Positions 17,183 to 25,658 of a stretch of DNA of 64,000 nt are shown here, piece by piece. This DNA comes from Actinoplanes sp. L3-i22 (GTDB lineage Bacteria; Actinomycetota; Actinomycetes; Mycobacteriales; Micromonosporaceae): the NCBI RefSeq assembly GCF_019704555.1, contig NZ_AP024745.1, positions 9,184,501 through 9,248,500 on the forward strand. The letters are read 5' to 3'. Numbering within the stretch: position 1 is the stretch's first letter; each line of letters opens with the position of its first letter. Made by a program: the position numbers and the translations under genes. Below the pieces are notes generated by a model. The model worked only from the letters and a program-made list of their open reading frames with translations. It was not told the origin of the DNA and ran no database searches.

Positions 17183-17402
17183 CGTCCGCTGCGGCGCGGC
17201 CCGGAGCGAGCAGACCGTTGATCTCTGCTGCGGTGCGGCCACGAGCAGGCTTCCGCTGCGGCATGGCGCGCCCGAAGCAGACGTGACCGCTGCGGCGCGC
17301 TGCAGGCGGCTGCTGGTGATCGGTGCGGTGGGCGCGCCTGGAAGCACGCGGGGCCGCTGATGACCGGTGCGGTGGGGCGTGTCCCCGCAGCAGACTGGCG
17401 GG
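17183..17402. other. Intergenic stretch with imperfect CTGCGGYGCG repeats
   Basis: This 220-bp stretch has no convincing gene. It contains at least five scattered copies of a CTGCGG(C/T)GCG-like word, for example TCCGCTGCGGCGCGGCC near the start and CCGCTGCGGCGCGCTGC in the middle. Spacing is irregular and codon bias is absent. Confidence 0.4.
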
Positions 17403-17774
17403 ATGACTGTGTCGCTGCACCACATCGTGATCGACTCGCATGATCTGCCGGCTCAGGCGAGGTTCTGGGCTGCGCTGCTCGGCTGGCGGATTCTGTCCGA
17501 GCGGGAGCGGGAGATCGTTATCGGCGCTGACGAGAACGCGGTCGTTGGCATCTGCTTCATGCCGGTGACCGATCGCAAGCAGGGGAAGAACCGGCTGCAT
17601 CTCGACCTCGCTCCCGGCCCGGACGGGCGGGACGCGGATGTGGAGCGGGCGCTTGCGCTCGGGGCGCGCCGGGTTGACGTCGGGCAGCTCGGCACGGAGT
17701 CGTGGACCGTGCTCGCCGACCCTGAAGGCAACGAGTTCTGCGTCCTGCGCCCGAAGACGACGCTCATCGCCTGA
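17403..17774 (+). CDS. VOC/glyoxalase-family protein
   Basis: This 123-residue single-unit vicinal-oxygen-chelate protein begins MTVSLHHIVIDSHDLPAQARFWAALLGW, the usual first beta-alpha unit. It then has NRLHLDLAPGPDG and ends with LADPEGNEFCVL, the typical metal-site strand. Members can be lyases, dioxygenases or drug-binding resistance proteins, and the exact activity is not readable here. It ends six bases from the convergent SDR gene. Confidence 0.8.
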   Translation: MTVSLHHIVIDSHDLPAQARFWAALLGWRILSEREREIVIGADENAVVGICFMPVTDRKQGKNRLHLDLAPGPDGRDADVERALALGARRVDVGQLGTESWTVLADPEGNEFCVLRPKTTLIA

Positions 17775-17780
17775 GCTGGG

Positions 17781-18752
17781 TTACCTCGCGGTGGCCGGGG
17801 AGGTCGGCTGGGACTGGGCGACAGGGAACTTCACGCCGGTCAGGGCTTCGGAGACGGTCCACAAGCGCTGCTGGACAGGGACCTCGTGGGACTGGGGGCT
17901 GGAGGTGACGAGCCGGGGGTGGCCCTTGATTTCGTTGCGGCCGCTGGGGCCGTAGTACTGGCCGCCGAGTGCGGACGGGTCGGTGGCGGCGCGCAGGGTC
18001 GGCAGGGCGCCCATTGCCGGGGGCTGGGTGATCAGCGGGGTGAGCCAGGTCAGTGGGAGGCGCAGGGCCGCGGGGGTGTTGCGGGCCAGCTCGGTGCTGG
18101 ACATGCCGGGGTGCGCGGCCAGCGCGGCGGTGGCGCCGTGTGCGGCGGTGGTGCCGTGTGCGGCGGTGGTGCCGTGTGCGGCGAGGCGGCGCTGCAGCTC
18201 GTAGGTGAACATCAGGTTGGCCAGCTTGGACTGGCCGTAGGCGCCGACCCGGCTGTACGACCGCTCCCACTGCAGGTCGTCGAAGTGGATCGCGGCCCGG
18301 ATCCGGTGGCCGGTGCTGCTGACCGTCACCACGCGAGAGCCGGGCACCGGCAGCATCAGGTCCAGCAGCAGCCCGGTGAGCGCGAAGTGGCCCAGGTGGT
18401 TGGTACCGAACTGCAGCTCGAAGCCGTCCTGGGTGGTCTGCTTCGGGGTGTACATCACGCCGGCGTTGTTGATCAGCAGGTCGAGCCGGTCGAATCGGGA
18501 GCGCAGGGCCGCCGCCGCGGTGCGGACGGAGTCGAGCGAGGTCAGGTCCAGCGCCTGCACGGTCACGTCGCCGGTCATGCCGGCCGCGGCCCGCTCGCCC
18601 TTGGCGACGTCGCGCACCGCGAGCACCACGGACGCGCCGCGCTCGGCGAGTGCCTTGGCCGTCTCATAGCCCAGCCCGGTGTTCGCGCCGGTCACCACGG
18701 CGACCCGGCCGTGCTGGTCCGGGATGTTGGCGGTCGTCCATTTCTCGCTCAT
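17781..18752 (-). CDS. Short-chain dehydrogenase/reductase with an internal repeat
   Basis: This 323-residue classical-type SDR is related to retinol/WW-domain oxidoreductases. The cofactor motif TGANTGLGYETAKAL is at about 22-36. LINNAGVM and the catalytic Ser (TVSSTGH), Tyr and Lys (YGQSKLAN) are all present. It is cytosolic and NAD(P)H-dependent; the substrate is unknown. Just after the catalytic helix the protein carries AAHGTT repeated three times, encoded by an 18-bp tandem repeat. AAGGAG lies well placed before the ATG. It is divergent from a TetR gene that very likely represses it. Confidence 0.88.
   Translation of the reverse strand: MSEKWTTANIPDQHGRVAVVTGANTGLGYETAKALAERGASVVLAVRDVAKGERAAAGMTGDVTVQALDLTSLDSVRTAAAALRSRFDRLDLLINNAGVMYTPKQTTQDGFELQFGTNHLGHFALTGLLLDLMLPVPGSRVVTVSSTGHRIRAAIHFDDLQWERSYSRVGAYGQSKLANLMFTYELQRRLAAHGTTAAHGTTAAHGATAALAAHPGMSSTELARNTPAALRLPLTWLTPLITQPPAMGALPTLRAATDPSALGGQYYGPSGRNEIKGHPRLVTSSPQSHEVPVQQRLWTVSEALTGVKFPVAQSQPTSPATAR
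18135..18182 (-). repeat. 18-bp tandem repeat inside the SDR gene
   Basis: The unit GCCGTGTGCGGCGGTGGT occurs perfectly at 18135-18152 and 18153-18170, and its first 12 bases recur at 18171-18182. It preserves the reading frame and encodes a repeating AAHGTT hexapeptide. A short tract like this can gain or lose units by slippage. Confidence 0.8.
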
Positions 18753-18769
18753 GCGGAGCTCCTTATAAC

Positions 18770-18850
18770 GTACCGAAGGTATTTTCTGACAAGGACGACG
18801 TTAAAGTACCCTCGGTACGTTGTCAACGTACCGGAGGTACCTAAGTTAGG
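18770..18850. promoter_or_regulatory. Three GTACCNNNGGTAC operators in the SDR/TetR divergent promoter
   Basis: Three copies of a 13-bp palindrome lie in the 101-bp spacer: GTACCGAAGGTAT at 18770-18782, GTACCCTCGGTAC at 18806-18818 and GTACCGGAGGTAC at 18828-18840. The second and third are perfect in both arms. They are followed by another perfect palindrome, CCTAAGTTAGG, at 18840-18850, right at the TetR ribosome site. Spacing of 36 and 22 bp would place sites over both promoters. The adjacent TetR protein is the expected binder. Confidence 0.7.
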
Positions 18851-18853
18851 CTG

Positions 18854-19525
18854 GTGATCGTGACTTTCCAGCGGGCGCGAACCGAGGAGCAGCGGGAGAT
18901 CCGCCGGCGGGCGATCCTCGACATGGCATCGGCAATGCTCGACGAGATGCCGGTGGCCGCGGTGACCCTCAACGAGCTCAGCCGCCGGGTCGGCCTGGCG
19001 AAGCCGAACGTGCTGCGCTACTTCGAGTCCCGCGAGGCGGTGCTGCTGGAGCTGCTGGACCACTTCCTGAAGCAGTGGCTGGCCGAGCTGGCCGGCGAGC
19101 TGGCCGACGGGGTCGACGAGAGCCGGCCGATGGCCGAGCGGGCGACCGCGGTGGCCGCGATCCTCAGCCGGTCGCTGTCCGACCGGGTGGTGCTGTGCGA
19201 CCTGTTCGGCGCGCAGGGCAGCGTGCTGGAGCACAACGTCTCGGTCGAGGTGGTGACCGGTTACAAGCGCGCGGCGCTGGAGCGGCTGACCACGATGACC
19301 GAGCTGATCCAGAAGTGTCTGCCGGAGCTGGGTGGGAACGCGACGCTGTTCAGCCTGCAGACCATGGTGATGGCCGGCGCGCTGTCCGCGTACAGCACCC
19401 CGCCCCCCAGCCTGCAGGCCGCCTACCAGGCCGAACCCGAGCTGGCCCGGTTCCACCTGAACCTGAGGGACTCGCTGGAGCTGGCCCTGACCGCGACGCT
19501 GCTGGGTGTGCTACCCCGCCCCTGA
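18854..19525 (+). CDS. TetR-family transcriptional regulator
   Basis: This 223-residue regulator has an N-terminal HTH (RRAILDMASAMLDEMPVAAVTLNELSRRVGLAKPNVLRYFESREAVLLELL) and a helical C-terminal ligand domain resembling the TetR_C family paired with SDR genes. It is divergent from the SDR gene across three matching palindromes. The GTG at 18854 is annotated; the GTG at 18860 has better spacing from the AGG at 18848-18850 and could be the true start. Its last 15 bases overlap the convergent oxygenase gene. Confidence 0.9.
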   Translation: MIVTFQRARTEEQREIRRRAILDMASAMLDEMPVAAVTLNELSRRVGLAKPNVLRYFESREAVLLELLDHFLKQWLAELAGELADGVDESRPMAERATAVAAILSRSLSDRVVLCDLFGAQGSVLEHNVSVEVVTGYKRAALERLTTMTELIQKCLPELGGNATLFSLQTMVMAGALSAYSTPPPSLQAAYQAEPELARFHLNLRDSLELALTATLLGVLPRP

Positions 19526-20278
19526 GTCGTCGGCGAGGCCGTCGACGATGGCGCGGGCGACCGGGGAGGGGTCGGTGCCGTCGAGCGGGAAGCCCTCGGC
19601 CCAGATGGCCGGCTGGGCCATCATCCGCGGCTCGGTGCCACGATGCGGCCAGGTCGCGGTGTGCACGATGAACGGGTGACACAGGTAGACGTCGCCGGCC
19701 AGACCGATCGCGTCCGCCGTGGTGCGGCAGAACGTCGACGGCCGCAGCAGCCCCGGGACGTCAACGCCGGGCATCCCCGCCTCGCCCCGGGTGGCCAGGG
19801 CCGCCGCGGCGAACCGGTGCGAGCCGAGGATCAGCTTGGTCGGCGCGTCGTCCGGGCCGACGTCGGAGAACAGGAACAGGGCGAGCAGGCCGCGGTCCTT
19901 CGAGTGGACGTTCGCCCACCAGCCGTCGCCGCCCCACCACGAGCCCTCGATGTGCCAGCCGACCTCACCCGGGTACGCCTCGGACGGGAACCGCACCGGC
20001 ACGGTGCCGCCCACGTTCGGGTCGGCGCGCCACCGGCCGGGGCCGATCAGCAGGTCATAGGCCGCACGCAGGGCCGGTGACGCCGCCGCCGCACGGAACG
20101 GCTCGCCGCCCGGGGTGTTGATCCGGACCGCCGGGCGCCAGGTGCCCGGGTCCTCCGCACGTACCCCCTGGTCGGCAAGCGAAGCCCAGATCGCGGCGCG
20201 GCAGGAGGCCGCGGTGTCGGCGTCGAACGCGCCGCGCACCACGGTGTAACCGTCCCGCACGAATCCATCGACATCCAT
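19511..20278 (-). CDS. Phytanoyl-CoA dioxygenase (PhyH) family protein
   Basis: This 255-residue protein of the PhyH family comprises non-heme iron, 2-oxoglutarate-type oxygenases. The N-terminal FVRDGYTVVRGAFDADTAA is a hallmark. The first iron ligand site reads GWHIEGSWWGG, giving His109-x-Glu111 instead of the usual His-x-Asp. The distal half has LCHPFIVHTATWPHRGTEPRMM, which supplies the second His and the Arg that binds the cosubstrate. Members hydroxylate lipids or natural products. It is divergent from a POT transporter and convergent with the TetR gene. The start at 20278 is set by the family N-terminus. Confidence 0.82.
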   Translation of the reverse strand: MDVDGFVRDGYTVVRGAFDADTAASCRAAIWASLADQGVRAEDPGTWRPAVRINTPGGEPFRAAAASPALRAAYDLLIGPGRWRADPNVGGTVPVRFPSEAYPGEVGWHIEGSWWGGDGWWANVHSKDRGLLALFLFSDVGPDDAPTKLILGSHRFAAAALATRGEAGMPGVDVPGLLRPSTFCRTTADAIGLAGDVYLCHPFIVHTATWPHRGTEPRMMAQPAIWAEGFPLDGTDPSPVARAIVDGLADDSGAG

Positions 20279-20329
20279 TCGCCCATCGTCGGCGCGGTTG
20301 CCACCGGGCGCCACCGGGTATCCGATGCC

Positions 20330-21787
20330 ATGGCTGAGACCGCGCCCGTCACGCATTCCGGGAAGACGTTCTTCGGGCAGCCGCGCCCGCTGGCCAACCT
20401 GTTCGGGGTGGAGCTGTGGGAGCGGTTCTCGTTCTACGGCATGCAGGGCATCCTGCTGATCTACCTGTACTACTCGGCGGCCGAGGGTGGGCTCGGCATC
20501 GACCAGGGCACCGCCACCAGCATCGTCGGCGCGTACGGCGGCGCGGTCTATCTGTCCACCGTGCTCGGCGCCTGGGTCGCCGACCGGCTGCTCGGCTCGG
20601 AACGGGTGCTGTTCCTGAGCGCGGTGCTGGTCATGCTCGGTCACATCGCGCTCGCGGCGCTGCCCGGCCTGGCCGGTGTCGGGGTCGGCCTGGTGTTGAT
20701 CGCGGTGGGCAGCGGCGGCGTGAAGGCCAACGCCACGTCGCTGGTCGGCACGCTCTACGGCGAGCACGACGAGCGCCGCGACGCCGGGTTCTCGCTGTTC
20801 TACCTGGGCATCAACCTGGGGGCGCTGGCCGGGCCGCTGCTGACCGGGCTGCTGCAGGAGAACGCCGGTTTCCACTACGGCTTCGCGCTGGCCGCGGTCG
20901 GCATGGCGATCGGGCTGGTGCAGTACACGATCGGGCGGCGGAACCTGCCCGAGGCGGGGCGCGAGGTGCCGAATCCGCTCGGGCGCGAGCGGTGGCCGCT
21001 GGTCGCCGGGGTGTTCGCCGCCGGGGTGGTGGTCATCGTGGTCTCCGCGCTGACCTGGCTGACCGCGGACCGGCTGTCGAGCGTCGTGGTGGTGCTGAGC
21101 ATCCTGGCGGCCGTCGCCTACTTCGCGGTGATCCTGAGCAGTCGCCGGATCGACGGGACGGAGCGGCGGCGGGTGCTGGCGTTCATCCCGATGTTCCTGG
21201 CCAGCGCGGCGTTCTGGTCGCTCTACCAGCAGCAGTTCACGGTTGTCACGATCTACAGCGACGAGCGGCTGGACCGGACGCTGGGTGGCTGGGAGATGCC
21301 GGTCTCCTGGGTGCAGTCGATCAACCCGGTCTTCATCATCGTGCTCTCCGGGGTCTTCGCGGCGCTGTGGACCCGGCTCGGCGAGCGGCAGCCGTCCAGC
21401 CCGATCAAGTTCGCCGCCGGGACCGTCATCATGGGCGTCGCGTTCCTGCTGTTCCTGCCGTTCGCCGGGGGTGGGCCGAACAGCACTCCACTGATCGCGC
21501 TGGCCGGGATCCTGCTGGTGTTCACGATCGCCGAGCTGCTGCTCTCCCCGGTCGGGTTGTCGTTGACGACGAAGCTGGCGCCGCGGGTATTCCGTACGCA
21601 AATGGTGGCTTTGTTCTTCTTGTCGATCGCGCTGGGGACCGCCGCGTCGGGCACGCTCGCCGGCTTCTACTCCGCCGATCATGAGACGGCGTACTTCGGT
21701 ATCCTCGGCGGCGTGGCGATCATTCTCGGACTCGCGCTGGCCGCTGGCGCCCGCCCGATCTCTCGGCTGATGGGCGGCGTGCGCTGA
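20330..21787 (+). CDS. POT-family (PTR2) peptide:proton symporter
   Basis: This 485-residue membrane protein has about 12-14 transmembrane helices. The proton-coupling ExxERFxYY-like motif is present as ELWERFSFYGMQGIL in helix 1. PTR2 signature regions follow: GAYGGAVYLSTVLGAWVADRLLG, then GSGGVKANATSLVG and the LFYLGINLGALAGPLL helix. It should import di- and tripeptides using the proton gradient. The stop codon overlaps the probable CTG start of the HAD gene, so the two are cotranscribed. Confidence 0.9.
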   Translation: MAETAPVTHSGKTFFGQPRPLANLFGVELWERFSFYGMQGILLIYLYYSAAEGGLGIDQGTATSIVGAYGGAVYLSTVLGAWVADRLLGSERVLFLSAVLVMLGHIALAALPGLAGVGVGLVLIAVGSGGVKANATSLVGTLYGEHDERRDAGFSLFYLGINLGALAGPLLTGLLQENAGFHYGFALAAVGMAIGLVQYTIGRRNLPEAGREVPNPLGRERWPLVAGVFAAGVVVIVVSALTWLTADRLSSVVVVLSILAAVAYFAVILSSRRIDGTERRRVLAFIPMFLASAAFWSLYQQQFTVVTIYSDERLDRTLGGWEMPVSWVQSINPVFIIVLSGVFAALWTRLGERQPSSPIKFAAGTVIMGVAFLLFLPFAGGGPNSTPLIALAGILLVFTIAELLLSPVGLSLTTKLAPRVFRTQMVALFFLSIALGTAASGTLAGFYSADHETAYFGILGGVAIILGLALAAGARPISRLMGGVR

Positions 21788-22260
21788 AGCCGATCGCGGT
21801 CTTCGACGTCGACGGCGTGGTCGCCGATGTGCGGCACCGGCTGCGGCATGTCGAGAAACGGCCGAAGAACTGGGTCGCGTTCTTCGCCGCGGCCCATCGT
21901 GATCTGGCGTTGCGGCCCGGGGTGGATCTGGTGCACGAGTATGCCGAGGATCATGAGCTGGTCTGGCTCACCGGGCGGCCGGAGCGGCTGCGGGCGGTCA
22001 CCGAGCGATGGTTCGAGGAGCACGATCTGCCGGCCGGGCGGCTGTTGATGCGACCCGATCACGACCGTCGGCCGGCAAAAGATTACAAAGCTTTCCGGGT
22101 ACGGCGGTTGGCCGCCGAGGGAACCGTCGCGGTGATCGTCGACGACGACCCGGAGGTGATCAAGCGCCTGGAGCGGGAGGGTTTCCCGGTGCGGCTGGCG
22201 GACTGGGTGCCGCACCGCAAATCCCTGCGCCAGGCCCAGGAGCGCGACGGCCGGACCTGA
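21784..22260 (+). CDS. HAD-family phosphatase, polynucleotide-kinase 3'-phosphatase-like
   Basis: This 158-residue HAD hydrolase shows the motif I loop FDVDGVVADVRHR, motif II LVWLTGRPERL, Lys in RPAKDYK and motif IV VIVDDDPEVI. The overall pattern matches phosphatase domains of the T4 Pnkp type. No ATG, GTG or TTG precedes motif I in frame back to the POT gene body. The GTG at 21817 would delete the catalytic aspartates, so a CTG at 21784 is the best start. That CTG shares bases with the POT stop (CTGA), suggesting reinitiation. Substrate is unknown; free nucleic-acid ends or small phosphoesters are possible. Confidence 0.75.
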   Translation: MKPIAVFDVDGVVADVRHRLRHVEKRPKNWVAFFAAAHRDLALRPGVDLVHEYAEDHELVWLTGRPERLRAVTERWFEEHDLPAGRLLMRPDHDRRPAKDYKAFRVRRLAAEGTVAVIVDDDPEVIKRLEREGFPVRLADWVPHRKSLRQAQERDGRT

Positions 22261-22274
22261 CCGCCGCCGCCCTT

Positions 22275-24380
22275 TCACTGCGCGGCCGAGGTCCGCGGCC
22301 GGGCCGGATCGCCGCTATCGGCCGGGGTGCGCGGCCTGGCCGGGAGTGGCGCCTTCCGGTCCGGGCGGCCGGGGCGCGCCGGCCACCAGAACCAGCGGCC
22401 CAGGTCGAGCGCGATCGCCGGGACCAGGATCAGCCGGACCAGCATCGCGTCGAGCAGCACCGCGACCGCGACCAGGATTCCGATCTCCTTGAACGCGACC
22501 TGCGGTGCCAGGGTCAGCGCGGCGAACGTCGCGGCCAGCACCACGCCCGCGCTGGTGATCACGCCGCTGGTCGCGGCGAGCGCTCGCAGCAGCCCCTCGC
22601 GGTAGCCGTGCGCGGCGATCTCCTCGCGGGCCCGGGAGAGCAGGAAGATGTTGTAGTCGGCGCCGAGCGCCACCACGAACAGGAACCCGATCAGCGGCAG
22701 CTGCACGTCGACCGCAGGGAAGCCGAAGACGTGCCGGAAGATCAGCCAGGCCGCACCGAACGCCGCGGCATACGACGCGACGACCGTGGCCATCAGGACC
22801 AGCGAGCCGGTGAACGCCCGTAGCAACACCAGCAGCAGGATGAGGACCACGCCCAGGACCAGTGGGATCACCACGTTGTGGTCGTGGGTCTGGGCCGCGT
22901 CGCGTTCCATCGCCTCGGCGGTCGCGCCGCCTACGCTCCCCCGCTGCCCGACGACGTCGCGGATGCGTTGGACGGTCGCGCGGGCCTCGGTCGAGTCGAC
23001 CGGTGCGGTCAGCACGGCGTCGGTGCGTACCAGGGTGCCGTCGGTCGAGCGGACCGGCTCGCCTACCGACGCCACGCCCGGCAGGGCACGAATTTCCGCG
23101 GTCAGCGGGATCGCGGCGACGATGCGGACCGGCTTGGTCTGGCCGGCCGGGAAGTGCGTGGCCAGCAGTTCCTGGCCGGCGATCGACTCCGGGTGGCCGG
23201 TGATCGCCTGGTCGCTGGTCAGGCCGATCCGCATGCCGGACATCCCGGCGGTCAGGCCGGCCAGCACCAGCAGGCCGAGCAGCCACACCGTGCGCGGCCG
23301 CCGGGCGATCCAGTGGCCGGCGACCTGTGGGTCGGACGTCGCGCCGGTGCGCGGGCGCCGAGCGGTCAAACCGCCCGCTACCTGCGGGTCGGGCGTTGCG
23401 CCGGCGCGTGGGATCAGCGGCCAGAACACGCGGCGGCCGAGGATCAGCAGCAACGCCGGGAACAGCGTGGTCGTGCTGAGCAGGGCGGCGACGACGGCGA
23501 TCGCGCCTGCGCTGCCGAGGGCGTGGTTGAAGCCCATGTCCGCGGCCAGCAGACAGAGCAGGCCGAGGCTGACGGTGGCGGCCGACGCGACGATCGCCGG
23601 GGCGGCGCCGCGCAACGCGACCCGCATCGCCTCGTGCCGGTCCGGGTGCCGGCGCAACTCCTCGCGGTAGCGGGCCAGCAGCAACAGCGCGTAGTCGGTG
23701 CCCACGCCGTAGATCAGCACGGTCACCACCGCGGCGTTCTCCGGGTCGACGGTCAGGCCGGCGTGCGCGCCGAGAATGTACTGCGTGGCGCGGGCCAGCA
23801 GGACCGCCAGGCCGACGTTGAGCAGGGGCAGGATCCACAGCAGCGGGCTGCGGTACACGATCAACAGCAGCAGGATCACCACACCGAGCGTGACCAGCGT
23901 GATCGTCCGGTCGGTGCGCTCCTTGGCGTCGGCCGCGTCGAGCGCGGCGCCGGCCGGGCCGGTCAGTTTCACGGTCAAACCCGGAGAATCAACGGCAACA
24001 TTTTCCCGTACGGCACGGGCCGCGCCCGCCAGCGTGGCCGGATCATCGGGGAGCGGGACGACCAGGATCGCGGCCTGCCCGTCGGCGGAGGTCACGGGGT
24101 TTCCGCCGTACCGAAGCCGGTCTTGCTCGATTTTGATCTTGTCTTGTCGGGTGAGGCCGGAGTCGCGCTGGTAGACGACGATTGCCGGGGCGATGCCGCC
24201 GTCCGGGAAGCGGGCCGCGAGCTCGGCGACCCGGGTAGCGGGCGCGCCGCGCGGCATCTCCGCGACGGTGGCGTTGACGTGCAGGTCCTCGAGTCTGCCG
24301 GCGAGCGGGACGGCGGCGGCCGCGATCAGCAGCCAGAGCAGCGCCGTCCACCACTTGCGGCGTCGCAGTTTGTCGGTCAT
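22275..24380 (-). CDS. MMPL/RND-family transporter
   Basis: This 701-residue protein has the two-fold RND layout: one N-terminal helix, an outer porter domain (about 30-160), five or six helices, a cytoplasmic loop, a helix, a second porter domain and a final block of helices. The conserved Asp-Tyr pairs sit in GVGTDYALLLLARYREE and GADYNIFLLSRAREE. Such proteins export lipids, glycolipids or toxic compounds using the proton gradient. The central loop holds a 19-residue tandem duplication (see separate feature). The C-terminal tail is Pro/Arg-rich. No regulator is adjacent. Confidence 0.9.
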   Translation of the reverse strand: MTDKLRRRKWWTALLWLLIAAAAVPLAGRLEDLHVNATVAEMPRGAPATRVAELAARFPDGGIAPAIVVYQRDSGLTRQDKIKIEQDRLRYGGNPVTSADGQAAILVVPLPDDPATLAGAARAVRENVAVDSPGLTVKLTGPAGAALDAADAKERTDRTITLVTLGVVILLLLIVYRSPLLWILPLLNVGLAVLLARATQYILGAHAGLTVDPENAAVVTVLIYGVGTDYALLLLARYREELRRHPDRHEAMRVALRGAAPAIVASAATVSLGLLCLLAADMGFNHALGSAGAIAVVAALLSTTTLFPALLLILGRRVFWPLIPRAGATPDPQVAGGLTARRPRTGATSDPQVAGHWIARRPRTVWLLGLLVLAGLTAGMSGMRIGLTSDQAITGHPESIAGQELLATHFPAGQTKPVRIVAAIPLTAEIRALPGVASVGEPVRSTDGTLVRTDAVLTAPVDSTEARATVQRIRDVVGQRGSVGGATAEAMERDAAQTHDHNVVIPLVLGVVLILLLVLLRAFTGSLVLMATVVASYAAAFGAAWLIFRHVFGFPAVDVQLPLIGFLFVVALGADYNIFLLSRAREEIAAHGYREGLLRALAATSGVITSAGVVLAATFAALTLAPQVAFKEIGILVAVAVLLDAMLVRLILVPAIALDLGRWFWWPARPGRPDRKAPLPARPRTPADSGDPARPRTSAAQ
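23290..23403 (-). repeat. 57-bp tandem duplication in the MMPL gene
   Basis: Two diverged 57-bp units, 23290-23346 and 23347-23403, encode 19 residues each. The protein reads GATPDPQVAGGLTARRPRT and then GATSDPQVAGHWIARRPRT. The duplication keeps the frame and lies in the cytoplasmic loop between the two transporter halves. Confidence 0.8.
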
Positions 24381-24555
24381 GGCCGGTTTACCTCCGTTTT
24401 GGCCGCCTATGAGCTGTGCGTGCCTTCAACGTAGGTTTGCGACCCCGAGTGGACCATGGCCGCCGCATCCGGATGCGAGGTGTAGCTGGCACCCCTATTT
24501 CCGCGGCAGACCGCGGCCATCCGTGCCGCGATCGATGTGGCCAGCAGACCGAAAG

Positions 24556-25227
24556 TTAGGTTTTGTCCGGTTGCGCGATCGGAGCCGGGGCGGGGCGGCG
24601 GGAACGGATCCAGAAGGCGATCAGCGGGATGGCCGTTGCCAGGAGCAGTCCCATGACGGGCCGCCATCCTGCGTATCGGCCGTCCGGAACCAGGCCTCCG
24701 AGCAGGAGGAACAGCAGGTACAACACCAGGGCCTGGGTGACGTAGCCCGCGGTGTACGGATCGCGCCGTGCCGAGGAAGACCTGCGAATCAGCACGGTGT
24801 AGATACCTGACAGGACGAGCGCACCCGACATGATCAACAGCCCGAAGACGACCAGGACGGAGTTCGATCTGACGTAGGCGCCATTCACCGACACCAGCCG
24901 ACTGCCGGAGAACCCGACCGGCACGGTGGCGCCCTCGTCCACATCGACGACAGTCCCGCTCGGCGGTGTCGTCAGCACCGCGCCGTTGTCCAGCCGCAGC
25001 GAGATCTTCTGCGTCACCCAGTGCGAGTTCGTGTCCCAGCCGGAGTCGACTGCCGTGGTCAACACGGTCGCGTTGTGCATCGTCAGGCGGCCGGCGGCGA
25101 AGTCACTGCGGGCCGCGATGTCCTCGTAGGCGGGGCGGGCGACAAGAAGCAGCAGGACCAGACACAGACCGGCCGCGTATTTCAGAACAGTGCGCTCGAA
25201 GGTACGGCTGTCGCGCTCCGTGTCCAT
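24556..25227 (-). CDS. Membrane protein of unknown function with an outer loop domain
   Basis: This 223-residue protein has a first helix at about 16-33 (YAAGLCLVLLLLVARPA), an outer domain of about 80 residues rich in Val/Thr and charged turns (VTQKISLRLDNGAVL, VDVDEGATVPVGF), and three more helices (VLVVFGLLIMSGALVLSGIY and two near the C-terminus). No known catalytic motif is seen. The layout recalls actinomycete DUF3592-like proteins, but that is uncertain. Start 25227 gives the usual short charged N-terminus; no neighbour is cotranscribed. Confidence 0.75.
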   Translation of the reverse strand: MDTERDSRTFERTVLKYAAGLCLVLLLLVARPAYEDIAARSDFAAGRLTMHNATVLTTAVDSGWDTNSHWVTQKISLRLDNGAVLTTPPSGTVVDVDEGATVPVGFSGSRLVSVNGAYVRSNSVLVVFGLLIMSGALVLSGIYTVLIRRSSSARRDPYTAGYVTQALVLYLLFLLLGGLVPDGRYAGWRPVMGLLLATAIPLIAFWIRSRRPAPAPIAQPDKT

Positions 25228-25658
25228 GACCTCACCGTACACATGGGCGTCTCTAGGCACAGCCACCCCTGACGACGGCGCCTCCCGACTCGCCCGGGCC
25301 GGCAAAGGCAAGCCGGACGATGCACCCATGCGAACCACCTCACCGCCATCCCCGGCGAACCGCTGCCCGCGCGTCTGACCAAACGCGCAGCAAGCGAGCC
25401 CCGCGGGACGGCTCCCGTGCCGATCTCGGCCACCACGCAAACGGCATCTGGCCCTGCTCGACGACCCGCTCGCCGTGCTGTTGAATTCCGCTTCATCCAT
25501 GATCCAGACATCACCGAAACCGCCGAGTATCTCGATCCCGGCCCGGCCTCCGTAGCCGAAATGATCAACCAAGCGCTCGCACACCTGCGCAGCACCATGC
25601 AGGCAGCAGCCGAGTAACGCTGATGAGCTCAGCCGCCTGCGGACCGGTAGCGCGCTAG
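25228..25658 (+). pseudogene. Gene-poor stretch with a decayed coding fragment next to the IS elements
   Basis: About 430 bases lie between the membrane protein and the IS5-family element. On the plus strand the last part (about 25480-25617) reads FIHDPDITETAEYLDPGPASVAEMINQALAHLR and ends at TAA 25617. Just before it, in a different frame, is RHLALLDDPLAVLLNSASS. This suggests the frameshifted 3' end of a lost gene. No family is recognised and no start is found. The remaining 200 bases hold nothing I can support. Confidence 0.35.

Noticed and set aside
17183..17402. Possible repeat array or small RNA in the CTGCGGYGCG-rich gap
   Set aside because: Copies are imperfect and irregularly spaced, with no stable overall fold evident by eye and no CRISPR-like spacer pattern.
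24407..24555. Possible small gene between the MMPL and membrane-protein genes on the minus strand
   Set aside because: No ribosome site and no family resemblance; the frame is an extension of shadow sequence from the neighbouring gene.
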